Source: Eretmocerus hayati
Taxonomy: Eukaryota; Arthropoda; Insecta; Hymenoptera; Aphelinidae
DNA: 64,000 bases
Assembly: GCA_029851415.1 (NCBI GenBank)
Contig: CM056743.1
Coordinates: 11,524,727 to 11,588,726, forward strand
Direction of reading: 5' to 3'
Shown: one piece after another, positions 43,482 to 54,470 of the stretch
Numbering within the stretch: the first letter of the stretch is position 1
How the letters are laid out: every line of letters starts with the position of its first letter
The notes under the pieces: generated by a model
Database searches by the model: none
The model's input: only the letters and a program-made list of their open reading frames with translations
Told to the model about the DNA's origin: nothing
Made by a program: the position numbers and the translations under genes

Positions 43482-44872
43482 GAGTAATTCCGCGCGAAAG
43501 CGGACCACGAATTGCAGACATATCTCAGATAGTTTTTCCACTGTTCTTAATCGATTTCATAGTCCAAAGAATGAACTTTTCACTCTCTATAGGGTCTAAA
43601 AAAAATTTTTTGTTTCCGTAAGGAATATCTTTGTAATAGTGTTTTTAGGAAAAAATACCAATCTTTTGTCAGTAAAATGGGTGTAGTTCCGACTTGAGGT
43701 AAGATACGACCACGCAAATAGTGACATTCGAAAGGTCTTTCAAAAATCTCTAAAAATATGTTTCGAAAAAATTTTTTTGAGGCTACGGACAAAGACAAGG
43801 AGGCAAGACAACGGAGGCTATGAGCAAAAAGGTGAAAAACAGAGAAAAATTCGATTCCTCAAAAACCCATCTTTGTAAAAATCTGGAAATCCATATTTGG
43901 ATGTATAATTGCGTGTTCTTCCAGAAAAAAGTGGTCCCGATCTGTGTTTTTGGGTTCTACGCTGTTTTTTCTGCGTTTTATCAATATTCTCAGCTTTTTC
44001 GGCTGAAAAATGGATTTTTCTGCGCATGCGCAGGAATTTAGACTGCTGAGACCATTCTTATTGAAAAGTCGAGAAAATTTCCTTCAAAATGACCACCTGG
44101 CAAAGTCGATTCCATGCACTTGGCCCAAAGTTACATCACATTAATGAAGAAGCATCCTCAAGAGGGGTGAATGCAGATCTTGCACAAATTTCCCATTAGT
44201 ATCGTGACTCGAGTAGAAGTGTCATCATCCTTTAGACCTTCTAAATTTGGGCCCAGTACATCGAATTGACTTCGCCAGGTAGTCATTTTGGAGCAAATTT
44301 TCTCGGCTTTTCGATAAAAATGGTTTCAGCAGTCTAAATTCCTGCGCATGCGCAAAAAAATCCATTTTTCAACCGAAAAAGCTGAGAATATTGATAAAAT
44401 GTAAAAAAAAAACAGCGTAGAACCCAAAAACACGGATCAGGACCACTTTTTTCTGGAAGAGCACGCAATTTTACATCAAAATATGGATTTCCAGATTTTT
44501 AAAAAAATGGTTTTTTGAGGAATCGAATTTTTTCTGTTTTTCACTTTTTTGCTCATAGGGGGCGTCCGTGGCCGCAAAAAAATTTTTTCGAAACATATTT
44601 TCAAAGATTTTTGAAAGACCTCTCGAATGTCACTATTCGCGTGGTCGTATCTCATCTCAAGTCGGAACTACACCCATTTTACTGAAAAAAGATTGGTATT
44701 TTTTCCTAAAAACACTATTGCAAAGATATTCCCCACGGAAACAAAAATTTTTTTTTGGACCCCATAGAGAGTGAAAAGTTCATTTTTTGGACTTTAGAAT
44801 CGATTAAGAATAGTGGAAAAAGAATCTGAGATGTGTCTGCAATCCGTGGTCCGCTTCCGCGCGGAATTACTC
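43482..44872. mobile_element. foldback element, GAGTAATTCCGCGCG ends
   Basis: Ends GAGTAATTCCGCGCG and its complement, flanked by GTAT on both sides (43478-43481, 44873-44876); a TA target with slightly longer ends is equally possible. Arms of about 650 bp cover the whole 1,391-bp element, with the centre near 44170. Internal pieces such as GCGCATGCGCAGGAAT recall the element at 24736, so the two may share an ancestor. There is no transposase. Confidence 0.75.
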
Positions 44873-45325
44873 GTATGCTTACTCTGCCTCGTGAAGAGCT
44901 TGCTTATCCTAATGAGTTCGTATTTCAATATATCAATGTCAAGCAACCCTTACATCCATGCCTACACCTTGCACTTCTGACGATCGAATCTCCCACTTTT
45001 GAGGGTAGCGGACCTCACCTCGGGAACTTTTTTGTCTTAGAATGAGACCAAGCGCTGGACAAGGATTTTTAAGATCTCATGCATCAGTTTGTATCCTGGA
45101 ACTTGTCATTCAAATCTTAGGAAATTGCTTCATTGGCTAATCGCTTCTGTCGCAGTACTCACAAGGGGAGTCCGGAGTCTCCGGGTCCTGAAATCTCACC
45201 AAAATTTTTTTACAGTTTCGTACCACCTTGACAGTGCCGGCCCGTAGATCCGCTTGGCATAAATTTCAGTTGGATAATTAAATTATGCAAAAGAAACCTG
45301 GGGATCCCTGTCAATGAGAGTATGG

Positions 45326-45526
45326 TTACTCCCGCGTCTCGCTGGACGGAGACGAGTTTTTCTCAATGGGAGCAGTCTTCTTTTGTTCCGCAGCGATGGC
45401 TTGGAGCACGGCAAGCCGAGCCAGTTTCTTTGCCTGCTGGAGTCCGTACAGGTCCCGCTGACGATCAGCCTCGGTGCGGGTGACGGCAGCCTTGCTCCGA
45501 GCGCAGCTACGGTTTTTACGGTCCAT
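45326..45526 (-). CDS. small conserved LTR ORF, diverged copy (66 codons)
   Basis: Homologue of 11988-12182: it starts MDRKNRSCARSK, includes RQRDLYGLQQAK and ends SSPSSETRE. Differences are mainly silent, and the only indel is two whole codons. The last eleven codons including the stop are identical at the DNA level, and conservation continues into the following ATTGAC-GGGATCC-CAGGTTTC region, so there is also an RNA- or DNA-level constraint. Confidence 0.5.
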   Translation of the reverse strand: MDRKNRSCARSKAAVTRTEADRQRDLYGLQQAKKLARLAVLQAIAAEQKKTAPIEKNSSPSSETRE

Positions 45527-45889
45527 CCGTACGGGCTCGGACGGTATGGGAATCGAACGTATTAGGCCGGTCGTGGACCAGGCGCAGGATTTGGTAAACG
45601 AATAATTCGAATGTCTTCGAGGTTCAATTGCGATTCGGTACCAGGGCGAAACACGAACACAACACAGACTCTATCGCTCATAACTTCGAGCAGCGCAACG
45701 GTATAATGTCACTAAATCGCGATGATGACGTTCCTGACGGCACCAGGGTACGTCGACGTAACGGAGCAGCGTGGCCACGGAAGGGCCGAGTGTCGTGGAG
45801 AGTGCGTCGCGACAGCGTGTTGAGATCGGACTGCCATACCGAGCTTGGTTTGCTGGGGCTTATATAGGCGGGTTAAGCCGCAAAAGTGT

Positions 45890-46373
45890 GTAGCGCTAAG
45901 CAACGTTACAGCGTAAGAAAACGCTATTTGTAACGTGCGGATGCGTTGCAAGTGTACTTAAAAGTGTAACGGTAAGAGGCGTTTCCTTATGGGAAATGTC
46001 TATACATAACGTGTCTTTGCGTTACGTGGTTGTAAAAATGGTAACGATAAGTGGCGTTTCTAGGTGTGAAATTGTCGTAAGTAACGTTCCTCTGCGTTAC
46101 GCGCCAGAAAATGCGTGTAACTGTAAGTTGCGTTTCAGATATATGAGAAAGTGTGGGGTAACGCGCGAATGCGTTAACGAAAAGTGGGAGATCGTTTGTC
46201 CATGCCATAAAAGTAATGGGGTACCACGTTACTTTTATGTGTATGGTGTGAATGAATAGTAACGGGGTGCTTCGTTACCTAAGAAAGTACTATGTGAATT
46301 GCGTTTCGAATTAGGGTAACGGGGTGCCTCGTTACGTGTTTGTTAATTATAGAGTAACTGTAAGATGCGTTAT
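45890..46373. promoter_or_regulatory. dyad array in U3 of the solo LTR
   Basis: About thirteen 20-bp units such as GTAACGTTCCTCTGCGTTAC (46081) and GTAACGGGGTGCTTCGTTAC (46259). Starts include 45890, 45930, 45966, 46006, 46041, 46081, 46117, 46158, 46213, 46259, 46316 and 46354. From 45930 to 46158 they alternate 36 and 40 bp, forming about three 76-bp tandem repeats with two dyads each. Confidence 0.7.
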
Positions 46374-46724
46374 GGCGGTGTGTGGCATGTGTGTAATGTG
46401 TGGATGAGTGAAATATAATGTGCTCATCGATTAAGAAATAAAGATGCGCACATCAATCTAGAATATGAAGAACCCAAAGCAACTCCGTCAAATGGGCCCT
46501 CTGTCCGAAGTTACAGCCTATGACATTAGCATTGCCCATATAGGCCCATGTTAAAAAGTGATATATATAGATATACTGGTAATGTTGACGTTTCTGGCTG
46601 TAGCTCAGAACAGAAGGCCCATTTGACATAGTTGCTTTGGGTTCTTCATATTCTAGGTGGTACGAAACTGTGAAAAAATTTTGGTGAGATTTCAGGACCC
46701 GGAGACTCCGGACTCTCCTTGTCA

Positions 46725-49393
46725 GTGGGATCGAACCAATTGAGATACATAAATATACCAAACGTTTTGAAACTTGAACGACTATGAGCTTGAACAGGAA
46801 CTTATTCCCCACAACAGCATTCATGACCAATCAATAACGAGTGATCGAATCAAACTTCTCAATCAGTCATGAAGAAGATCCTGTCATCGACAAGTTCTCC
46901 ATAGAATCGATCAAGTCCGATCAAATTCAGGGGCTTCAAGTTTGGGAGCAAGCTCTCCCCTATACTCGGATGATTTCGTTGAATTACCAGAGTTCACGGC
47001 TTTTGATTTCAATTAACCGAGAGCCGCAAATAATTCACACCCGACTGTTTCACTTATTTAGTCTTAAATGTGAGAAAGAGAAGTCCGACATACATGAGGG
47101 CAACAGAGCTCACCCTGATTCTCTCCAAAAAATACTGAACAGCCAATGATCTTCATCATGAAGTGCACGGAAAAGTTCATCAAACTCTTCTGCATCGTGT
47201 AAATGCGGTATGTACTCTACGTAGGGAGTCTACGAACATTTGCACGTGGCCCTTGAATTGAAAATTTACGCGCTTGGATGAGTTCAAAATGGCAAAGTGG
47301 TGAATGAATCCAGAATTCGTCGGGATACCTGGAAATTCAGCAGCACAAAATTCCCACAGTGCCTTTTTAATCCGAGCGTGGAAAGCTCACCTCCGACGCA
47401 GTGAGCAGATAACGTATGCATTGGTGGTTTGCGATGTTGGTTTTCTTGTTTCTGCAAAAAGTCTGTGGCACGGAGATAGCCTCGTAAAACACAGATTCCG
47501 TGGTGTAGTGTATATCCTCCCTGAGATTCTATGTGCAAAGTCCGAGAATTTTTTTGTTTTATTTTCGCCCCCGAAAGTGGGAAATTTCACCCACATGTCG
47601 GTTTGGGAAACTTTGAATGGGAGTTTTCTGAGCCACATTTTTTCGATATCTGTTTCATGAGATGAAGAGTTAATTGCTCAAATGTGTATGCAGAAGAAAG
47701 GTTATGATTGTACCTATAACACGCTATATCGAGGCATATTATTTCTTCGTATACATCTCGTTCAGGAACGTAATTAATCATCTTGGGAATTCAAGTTGTA
47801 AACGATAAAGGATATCCGATCAATATCCAGGACACAATTTTTGGAATATGGAGGAAAATGTTGGAATAGTCAGTTTTTTCTATTAAAAACTGTCGGAGAG
47901 ATTTGACAATCCCATTCAGAATCAGATTCTTCAACAACTCATCTTGTGGACATTTATTGAGCTCTCTAGGACAATAGATTGGGTACATGGTTCATTTTAC
48001 TGGATTGTAGTAGCATATATCGATACGAGGGTGGTAATTTTCACGCGCCAAATGATATTTTCTAGCCAGATCCGAACTCGAAAGTGGGGGGGGGGGTGAG
48101 AATTGTCACAAAAATATGGAAACCAATCCGTTTGGGTAATGAAGACTTTTTCCATTTCCTGTGCGGGAAGATAGCTTTCCCACACTGTTGTTCAGTTCTC
48201 TTCGCCACATAGCTGATAAAGAAGTGGTGCTACGCACCTGAGCAGGGTGAATTTTGCATACTTGTGATAGTTCTGACCAATGCTTGTAACAAGCATACCC
48301 AAACCTCTCGAGGCCGTCTTAGGTTTAGCATGCTCGTACAGAGCCAAAATGTTAGCCGCTACGGTAATTCAGGATTTGGCCACCACATGGCTAACGAATC
48401 ACAAGCGATGTTACACTCTATAAGATACAGTAGAGCCATGAGAACACATTGCAGTCAGTTCACCGCAAGAAGTCGACTCGTATCTTTCTCGTCTCCGGGC
48501 ACACCCAGAGCCAAGACAAGTTAGTGATGAAGCTGCCGGTACTCCTCTCCATCTTTGGGTTCCCCCGAAGATGGTGAGAAGTCGAACGGCCAGCCACCGG
48601 GCTCTCCCAGTGGCTAGCCTGAAGACACCAATGATCGCATCGATCACCCGGGTGCACCCAGGTCATCGATCACCCCCGGGTACCGACTCCTGCCCCTCCC
48701 TGGGTACACCCGTGGCGAGGAGGAAAGGCCCCCAAGTACACTCCGGCTACCCGTAGAGTCAGTCATTCACATGTAATTCATATTTAGGGTAGACCGAACC
48801 ATGTAATGTACCCACACGTAAACTCATAACGTCCAGGATATATACTAAGCATTGCTCTTTTGTATGTTTCAGATCAACTCCAATGTAAATATGTAAATCT
48901 CTATTTTACTCTATTACATCATATTGACTTTTCTGACAACTGATTCGAGTCCTTTCGAGACCTTAACCCTGATCCTAACATCCCCAGAAAATCCCTCAGT
49001 TACACGCTTCTGGCTCAGCTCGGAAAGTATCACTCGGTGTGCGAACACCAATTTTCCCCCTATCGTATCGAAATGGAGTCATTTTGATACAGTGTGCGTG
49101 TAAGTGTACTTGGCGCATAGTTTGACGGATTGCACTGACAGTTCATCAAAATATCCATGGGTATTATTGGAAGAACTTACACGGAATGTGTTATGACTTG
49201 CATTTTGATAATCAAGCTCCAACTTCCTCTATTCTATTGTGATATATTTGGTACTAGAGTCATAGGCTGATCCGCAAAGTCATCATTTTTGTTCTCAAAG
49301 ATTGAGGGTCGAGATGTCAGTTTCATGCATCGTCATATTTGCATTGTTATATTTGCGGGCTCTTTGCATCTCTACTGCGTGGTGAATGCACAC
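46725..49393. other. no gene recognised; GC-rich patch at about 48430-48760
   Basis: The patch 48430-48760 is strongly GC-richer than its surroundings, with CACCCGGGTGCACCC- and CCCCCGGGTACC-type palindromic pieces, and may be the remnant of a retroelement. A 118-codon plus frame at 47304-47660 begins EFVGIPGN, faintly like a LINE RNase H, but this is not enough to call it. A G-run lies at about 48087-48097. Confidence 0.3.
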
Positions 49394-49396
49394 TAA

Positions 49397-49718
49397 CAAG
49401 GAGAGGCTCAACCTTGCGGAATACAAATCCTGATGAATTTCTGGAAATCATCTTCTTTTGGTGAGAAATGAAGGTATCTCCAAGGGTTCAATCCCATGGG
49501 CTTCCTATCCCGAGATACAGGAATAGACATTAGCACTATTCGTAAATCTATGTATATGACTTCTCAACATGGGTCTGTATTGGTGATCTCCATAGCTATA
49601 CCTCACGATAGGATGCCTATAGGACTAAACCCTTCAAGATGCCTTCATTTTTCTACAGAACAAGATAATCACAGAGTCTCGTCAAGATCCCTTTTTCGCA
49701 AGGTTGGATCTCTCCTTG
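49397..49718. mobile_element. palindromic MITE, CAAGGRG family
   Basis: Ends CAAGGAGAGGCTCAACCTTG and its near-complement, with flanks TAA (49394-49396) and TGA (49719-49721), a decayed 3-bp duplication. It is closest to the copy at 6776 and more diverged between its arms, so it is older. Confidence 0.72.
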
Positions 49719-49721
49719 TGA

Positions 49722-50927
49722 GTTTGATGTAAAGTGGGGAATAGAGCAGATAATTATTCTTTCGGGATGAACGTAGAAGCCGTGTTATTCACTGTGATAT
49801 GCCCTCATCAACGAATGTCAGTAGTGGAAAATTCTCCCAAGTGGGACCGGCACTGACGGAGACAGTGCGATTACAGACTAAGGCGACCGGTTCTTGCTGG
49901 TTGACCCCAGCTCTCCTAGTCTCAGAAATCCGTCACCTTTCGCACGTGCGAATTATACCACGTCCTCGAGGAGTAAAGAGCCTCGACCCTGATTTTCCCT
50001 GTGCGTCATCCGTGCAGGTACCTCACCCCTTCCCTGATTTCTTAGTGGCGGACACATCACCATCAGACACCTGCTGCATCTCTGCTTTCTTTTGTGAAGC
50101 AGTGCTGCTCGGAGTGCTGCGATAGGGTAAAAACCTCTGCAGTTGTGAAATCACCAATGTAGAATAATATAAAAATGATTTCTAGTTGTCTACGTCACAA
50201 GCGCGATTTTCGAATTGTCTTCGCTACGCGAGGACTCGTTGAAAGTCGCGTTCGCACAGTAGCTCAGCTAAAAAATGCCAATCGAGAATTAACAGATCTT
50301 GAAATACAAAGATAAAATACAAAGGTAGTTTCATAAAGCCATTCATTACTGTGAAACATGAGTATTTCCTCGATCATGAGTATTGATCGATTCTATTTTC
50401 CCACATTGCATTCCTGACATCATGCGGATAATTCTCAGAAATATAATTTCCCAGTTCTGAATAAGTACTCAGAGCTCCCGTGAGACACTTTCATATTAGT
50501 CTTTTTCACCCTTCACACTAACGTTCGTAGTTTCACAAATGAATTTCAACTTGGTCGAATATTATTCAGAACACAGTATTCATATAATACAGAAACATTT
50601 ATTTCAATCGAGTAATTTCCCATGATATTACATTTAATAAATGTGCGATCGTGCAGGAGGTGCTTCCCTGGGACCATCAAAATATATCCTGACTATATGG
50701 TGAAGACATCACAAGCTCGCTTTTAGGACAGGATCCCCTGCACGCTTGAAAAGTATCTATTGATGCCAACTATACATCATTCATGCATAGTCATATTAGT
50801 GTTAAGAATGTCGAGAATGATGAACATGACATCCTCATCTTACATGTCTTTCCAGGTGAGTCAGTGTATTAACCAATACAAATATTATTATCAGTGGCCA
50901 AGCAATAATAATATCATGATTCAAAAC
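49722..50927. other. no gene recognised
   Basis: A 108-codon plus frame (49799-50125) is less AT-rich than its surroundings but carries no known motif. Confidence 0.35.
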
Positions 50928-51479
50928 AATTGAGGGGGTGGGTGGAAAAAGGGCCTAATTACAAAACGGCCATTTCGAGAAAAACGATAAAAACTAACTA
51001 TATCATGCCCGTGGCATGATTCGATGCGCATACCTGGCTTATTTCAAAGGTTTTGGCATCCCCAAAACAACCGCACAGGAATTGGAAGGTAGCTGTCGAT
51101 TTTGAGAGGTATACAGCCATTCAAAAAAATGTAATTAGGCCCTTTTTCTCAATACTGGGTCAATTTTTGGGATAGTTGGTCCACTAAAAGTTGGATAACG
51201 TTGCGAAATCGAGTTCGATGGCCTCCAAATTTCATCAGCATATCTATGGGTATGTCACACAAGATATCCAATTGCGATTCAACATCTTAATGCATTTTCA
51301 TCGATTCTGCACGTCAAAGATGGTTCCATTGAGTGTGTAAAACTGAGGTCACTCAATATTCACTTAGCAAGCATGAAGATACATTTTTTGAAGGCCAAAG
51401 AACATGATTTGATAGCCAGAATTGGTAGAAAAGAGATATGGAGGTCATAAGAATTTTTTTAAAATTTTTTCGTAAAAAA

Positions 51480-51740
51480 TTAGGCCCTTTTTACCAATAC
51501 CCCACCACTTAGGCCCTTTATCCCGATATCGATAGTGGAGTTAGGCCCTTTTGAACGAGTTTTTCCGGTGACTTAGGCCCTTTTTACCAATATTGTTGCA
51601 CTTAGGCCCTTTTTACCAATAATGTTGCACTTAGGCCCTTTTTACCAATACTATTGCACTTAGGCCCTTTTGACCAGTACTTCTACGTTGAGGCTCTTTT
51701 TAACAATACCTTTGCAGTTGGACCCTTTTTTCGAACAAAA
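51480..51740. repeat. about 29-bp tandem repeat with TTAGGCCCTTTTTACCAATA
   Basis: Eight or nine units, the best four nearly identical (51569-51680), decaying to the right. Confidence 0.8.
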
Positions 51741-52035
51741 GTTTCCTGTTGTTTGGGCTCTTTTAGAAAATCTTCGAGGTCTTGGTGACTTTGTGGGTAC
51801 CTCTCTCTGCAGTGATAAGACCCTTTTGCGTAGTCACATTCGTGCTGAGATTCGATTCCTAAGCAAAACTCTCTTCCGGAGTCTCATTGTTATAATCTTT
51901 TGAGGGGAATTCGGAGGTGCCTAGTTTCCCCAGTCAAACAACGATAAGATGAGAAATCCAATCTGTCGGAGTTATGATTTTCCAAAAAATAGCTATGTAT
52001 GAAGAAATCGTGCCCGTGAAATACACTTACGCTGA

Positions 52036-52364
52036 CAAGGGGAGTCCGGAGGGTCCGGGTCACCAAATCTCACCAAACTTTTTCCACAGGCTCGTACCAC
52101 CTAGAACATGGAGAATTCAGAGTAACTCCATCAAATGGGCTTTCATTTCAAAGCTACAAGCAAAAACGCTAGCATTGCCAATATACCCATATATATCACT
52201 TTTTGACATGGGCCTATATGGGCAATTCTCACGTTTTTGCTTGTAGCTCTAGACAGAAGGCCCATTTGAGGGAGTCACTCTGGATTCTCCATCTTCTAGG
52301 TGGTACGAGACTGTGAAAAAAGTTTAGTGAGGTATGATGACCCGGACCCACCGAACTCCCGTTG
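52036..52364. mobile_element. palindromic MITE, CAAGGRG family, nested
   Basis: 329 bp, with ends CAAGGGGAGTCCGGAG and a near-complement, and flanks TGA (52033-52035) and CGA (52365-52367). It belongs to the same subfamily as the split copy at 45162 and lies inside the larger TIR element. Confidence 0.78.
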
Positions 52365-53415
52365 CGAGTCCGATTTTCGGGCGCCACGGTGAATAGGGCC
52401 CAATCAATTTCTTACTTGATCTCGTTTCTTAAACCTACTTCAGCCTATCTTACTCCATTTGAGCCTACCAGATAATCCTGAAGGTTGGGGACGAAACTGA
52501 CCACGGATTCGGTTTCTACATCAAAAAATACACGGAAAACACATGTTCACGTCTTGGGAACGATCCGACTCAAAATTCGCATTCTTGGCGTCCATTGGAG
52601 GAGCCGCGGGTTCACGGACTCGATACCTTGGAGTTTTTCGTTTTTTGGACCAGCTAGATCTCGTGATCTAACGCGTCAAACCGACTTCCTCGAGTGACCA
52701 TTCTGAAGTGAATTACAGCAGGCGGCTATCAATTGAAATTACTTTTAGAGACATCAGAGGACGCGCACGCACAAGAGATGCAAATACTGGATTGAAATTT
52801 GTTTCAAAGATAATTTTTGCATTTTTGACCACTATCCACCGCCAAGACTGATAGTTATCGAAACCGTTTTCGCTGTAACATGACCCGGCAAACACGATGA
52901 AGTGGTTAACTAACGTCTTGATTACAGGTAACATGGTTAGAAATCAATTCTTACGTTTTATCAATTTTCTTAGAGGCCCCAATCACAGGTTGTCGATATA
53001 AGAATACTGCTCTCCTATTTGTCCGAGTTCCAAAGATATGTTGAAAAAAATCAGGTGTTTCATTGAAATCCATCGGAACACGATTTTACTAATGGAACGC
53101 CGATTTTCAACTTTTTCGGAGGGTTACTTAAAACACCGTACAACACAGAGATGACCTTGGGACGTTAGAAAGCTCTTTCCCCACTCAAAGCTTATGAAAT
53201 AGTGAGGTCATGCTTTTCTCTTCAAAATGATTGGCGAACCATTCGTGTCCAATGGTGCAGCATTGTAGTTAGGCGATTCGCTCTTACCCATCAAAGCTGT
53301 ACAACTAGCTGTCCAAGGAGTCTAGCCGGGTCTAAGTGCCTTCAGATAATAGACAGAGGATCTAACTCTCATCATACAATCGATAAAAGGGCGTAACTCC
53401 CATCATATAATCGAC

Positions 53416-53605
53416 AAAAGGGCCTAAGTGCACTTAGGCCCTTTTATCGAATATGTAAAAGGGCCTAAGTGCACTTAGGCCCTTTTTCTGATCTATGGGG
53501 TTTTCGAAGTTTATGGAAAAACAACTTTCATGGGGTGATAGATCATGGTTCAAGGGTTCAAAAAAGCGGTAGGCCGGAAAAAGGGCCTAAGTGCACTTAG
53601 GCCCT
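53416..53605. repeat. three copies of a GGCCTAAGTGCACTTAGGCC palindrome
   Basis: Perfect palindromes of about 30 bp at 53416-53445 and 53457-53486, and a third ending near 53605. They use the same AAGGGCCTAA half-sites as the tandem array at 51480, now head to head. Confidence 0.82.
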
Positions 53606-53627
53606 TCTTCCACCCACCCCCTCAATT

Positions 53628-54041
53628 ATTGTTCCCATCAAAACACACTACAAATACTATTTGAGAAAAGTGGATCTAGAGAATAACGAATACTCCTTGG
53701 GTAATCACTGACAAGCAAATTAATTCTGAGTAGTATATTTGTGAAAGCATTCATGACATAAAACAGCTATTCATTTTTCTTTGATCTACCATTACTTGGA
53801 GTTGATTGTATGTATGTATTTTAGTCTTCTGTAGAAAAATTCTTGAAGAACATGGACGAATCTCTGACTATTACAGCCATATCTGCAACTATTTGCATTC
53901 ATTCCATTAAGAAATGAATTGAGGGAATTCGAATAATAGCTATTGAAGAAAACTCATATTCTTGTGTACAGCTCTGTACAACTCACCTGATTATTATCAA
54001 GCATGTGAATAGTCACAAGGCATATAGTGTGTATTGGGCAG
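53628..54041. other. no feature recognised
   Basis: AT-rich DNA without coding-like frames. Confidence 0.4.
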
Positions 54042-54470
54042 TTAAGGTAAGTTCAGGACATCATTGTCATCTCCACTGGATATAAGAATAATGTCCTCAC
54101 CGTCGTCAATCTCAATGACGTCTTGCCTAGCAACATCATCTTCGTCGCTAACTGAGGCATTTGGTGGTTGATCCATAGAATCGTTGTCAGAGTCTCCATA
54201 AAGTCTGACTTCCTGGGATGTGTCTACAGGTTTTTCCACTTCTTTGTGTTGGATGTAGTGCAACATGAACAGACTACGGTCGTAAATCCAACGCTCCAAC
54301 CTGGTAGGACGTTGGATGGTTGATAGCTTGATGCTGCATTTCCTAACTCTTTCTTTTGATACCCCGAATCTCTTGCATATTTCTTGAGCTGCGAACCACG
54401 ATAAGTTAGAAGTAGTTACGATACATGATCTCTGTAGACCTGGTGCCTACTACAGGGACTTCCAAATCAA
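54042..54470 (-). CDS. C-terminal exon-like fragment with acidic SIM-type tail
   Basis: On the minus strand the frame is open from about 54470 (after an in-frame TAG that could belong to a CTGTAG acceptor) to a TAA at 54042. It starts with a helix-turn-helix-like block, AQEICKRFGVSKERVRKC. It ends in a very acidic tail with IEIDDGEDIILISSGDD, whose IILI-S-S-acidic pattern resembles a SUMO-interacting motif. It may be the last exon of a chromatin or transposase-derived gene. Family not recognised. Confidence 0.35.

Larger units (their letters stand above)
45229..46455 (-). repeat. solo LTR of a related Ty3/Gypsy family
   Basis: 1,227 bp with TG...CA ends; on the minus strand it begins TGATGTGCGCATCT, like the complete element's LTR. 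Flanks are ACCT (45225-45228) and ATCT (46456-46459), a 4-bp duplication with one change. The uninterrupted MITE at 52036 reads ACCTAGAA at this point and so shows the empty site. From the U3 it has about 13 dyads, a TATATAAG box (45859-45868), a conserved leader and a 66-codon ORF. Confidence 0.85.
45162..46721. mobile_element. palindromic MITE, CAAGGRG family, copy split by an LTR
   Basis: Ends CAAGGGGAGTCCGGAG and its near-complement, with TCA on both sides (45159-45161, 46722-46724). With the solo LTR (45229-46455) and its duplication removed it would be 329 bp, the same size as copies 6776 and 52036. Confidence 0.82.
50932..53623. mobile_element. 2.7-kb TIR element packed with AAGGGCCTAA motifs
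   Basis: Ends GAGGGGGTGGGTGGAAAAAG and its near-complement, flanked by AATT on both sides (50928-50931, 53624-53627). AAGGGCCTAA / TTAGGCCCTT occurs more than ten times: as direct repeats from 51480 and as palindromes near the right end. These are probably binding sites for a transposase encoded elsewhere; none is found inside. A MITE is nested at 52036-52364. Part of the interior (about 52700-52920) faintly resembles the element at 24736. Confidence 0.7.

Noticed and set aside
47304..47660. EFVGIPGN stretch suggestive of a LINE RNase H domain
   Set aside because: The match is one short motif; catalytic residues expected around it are absent.
51480..51740. Possible CRISPR-like array of 29-bp repeats
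   Set aside because: Units are contiguous without unique spacers, decay gradually and sit inside a TIR element in a eukaryotic genome.
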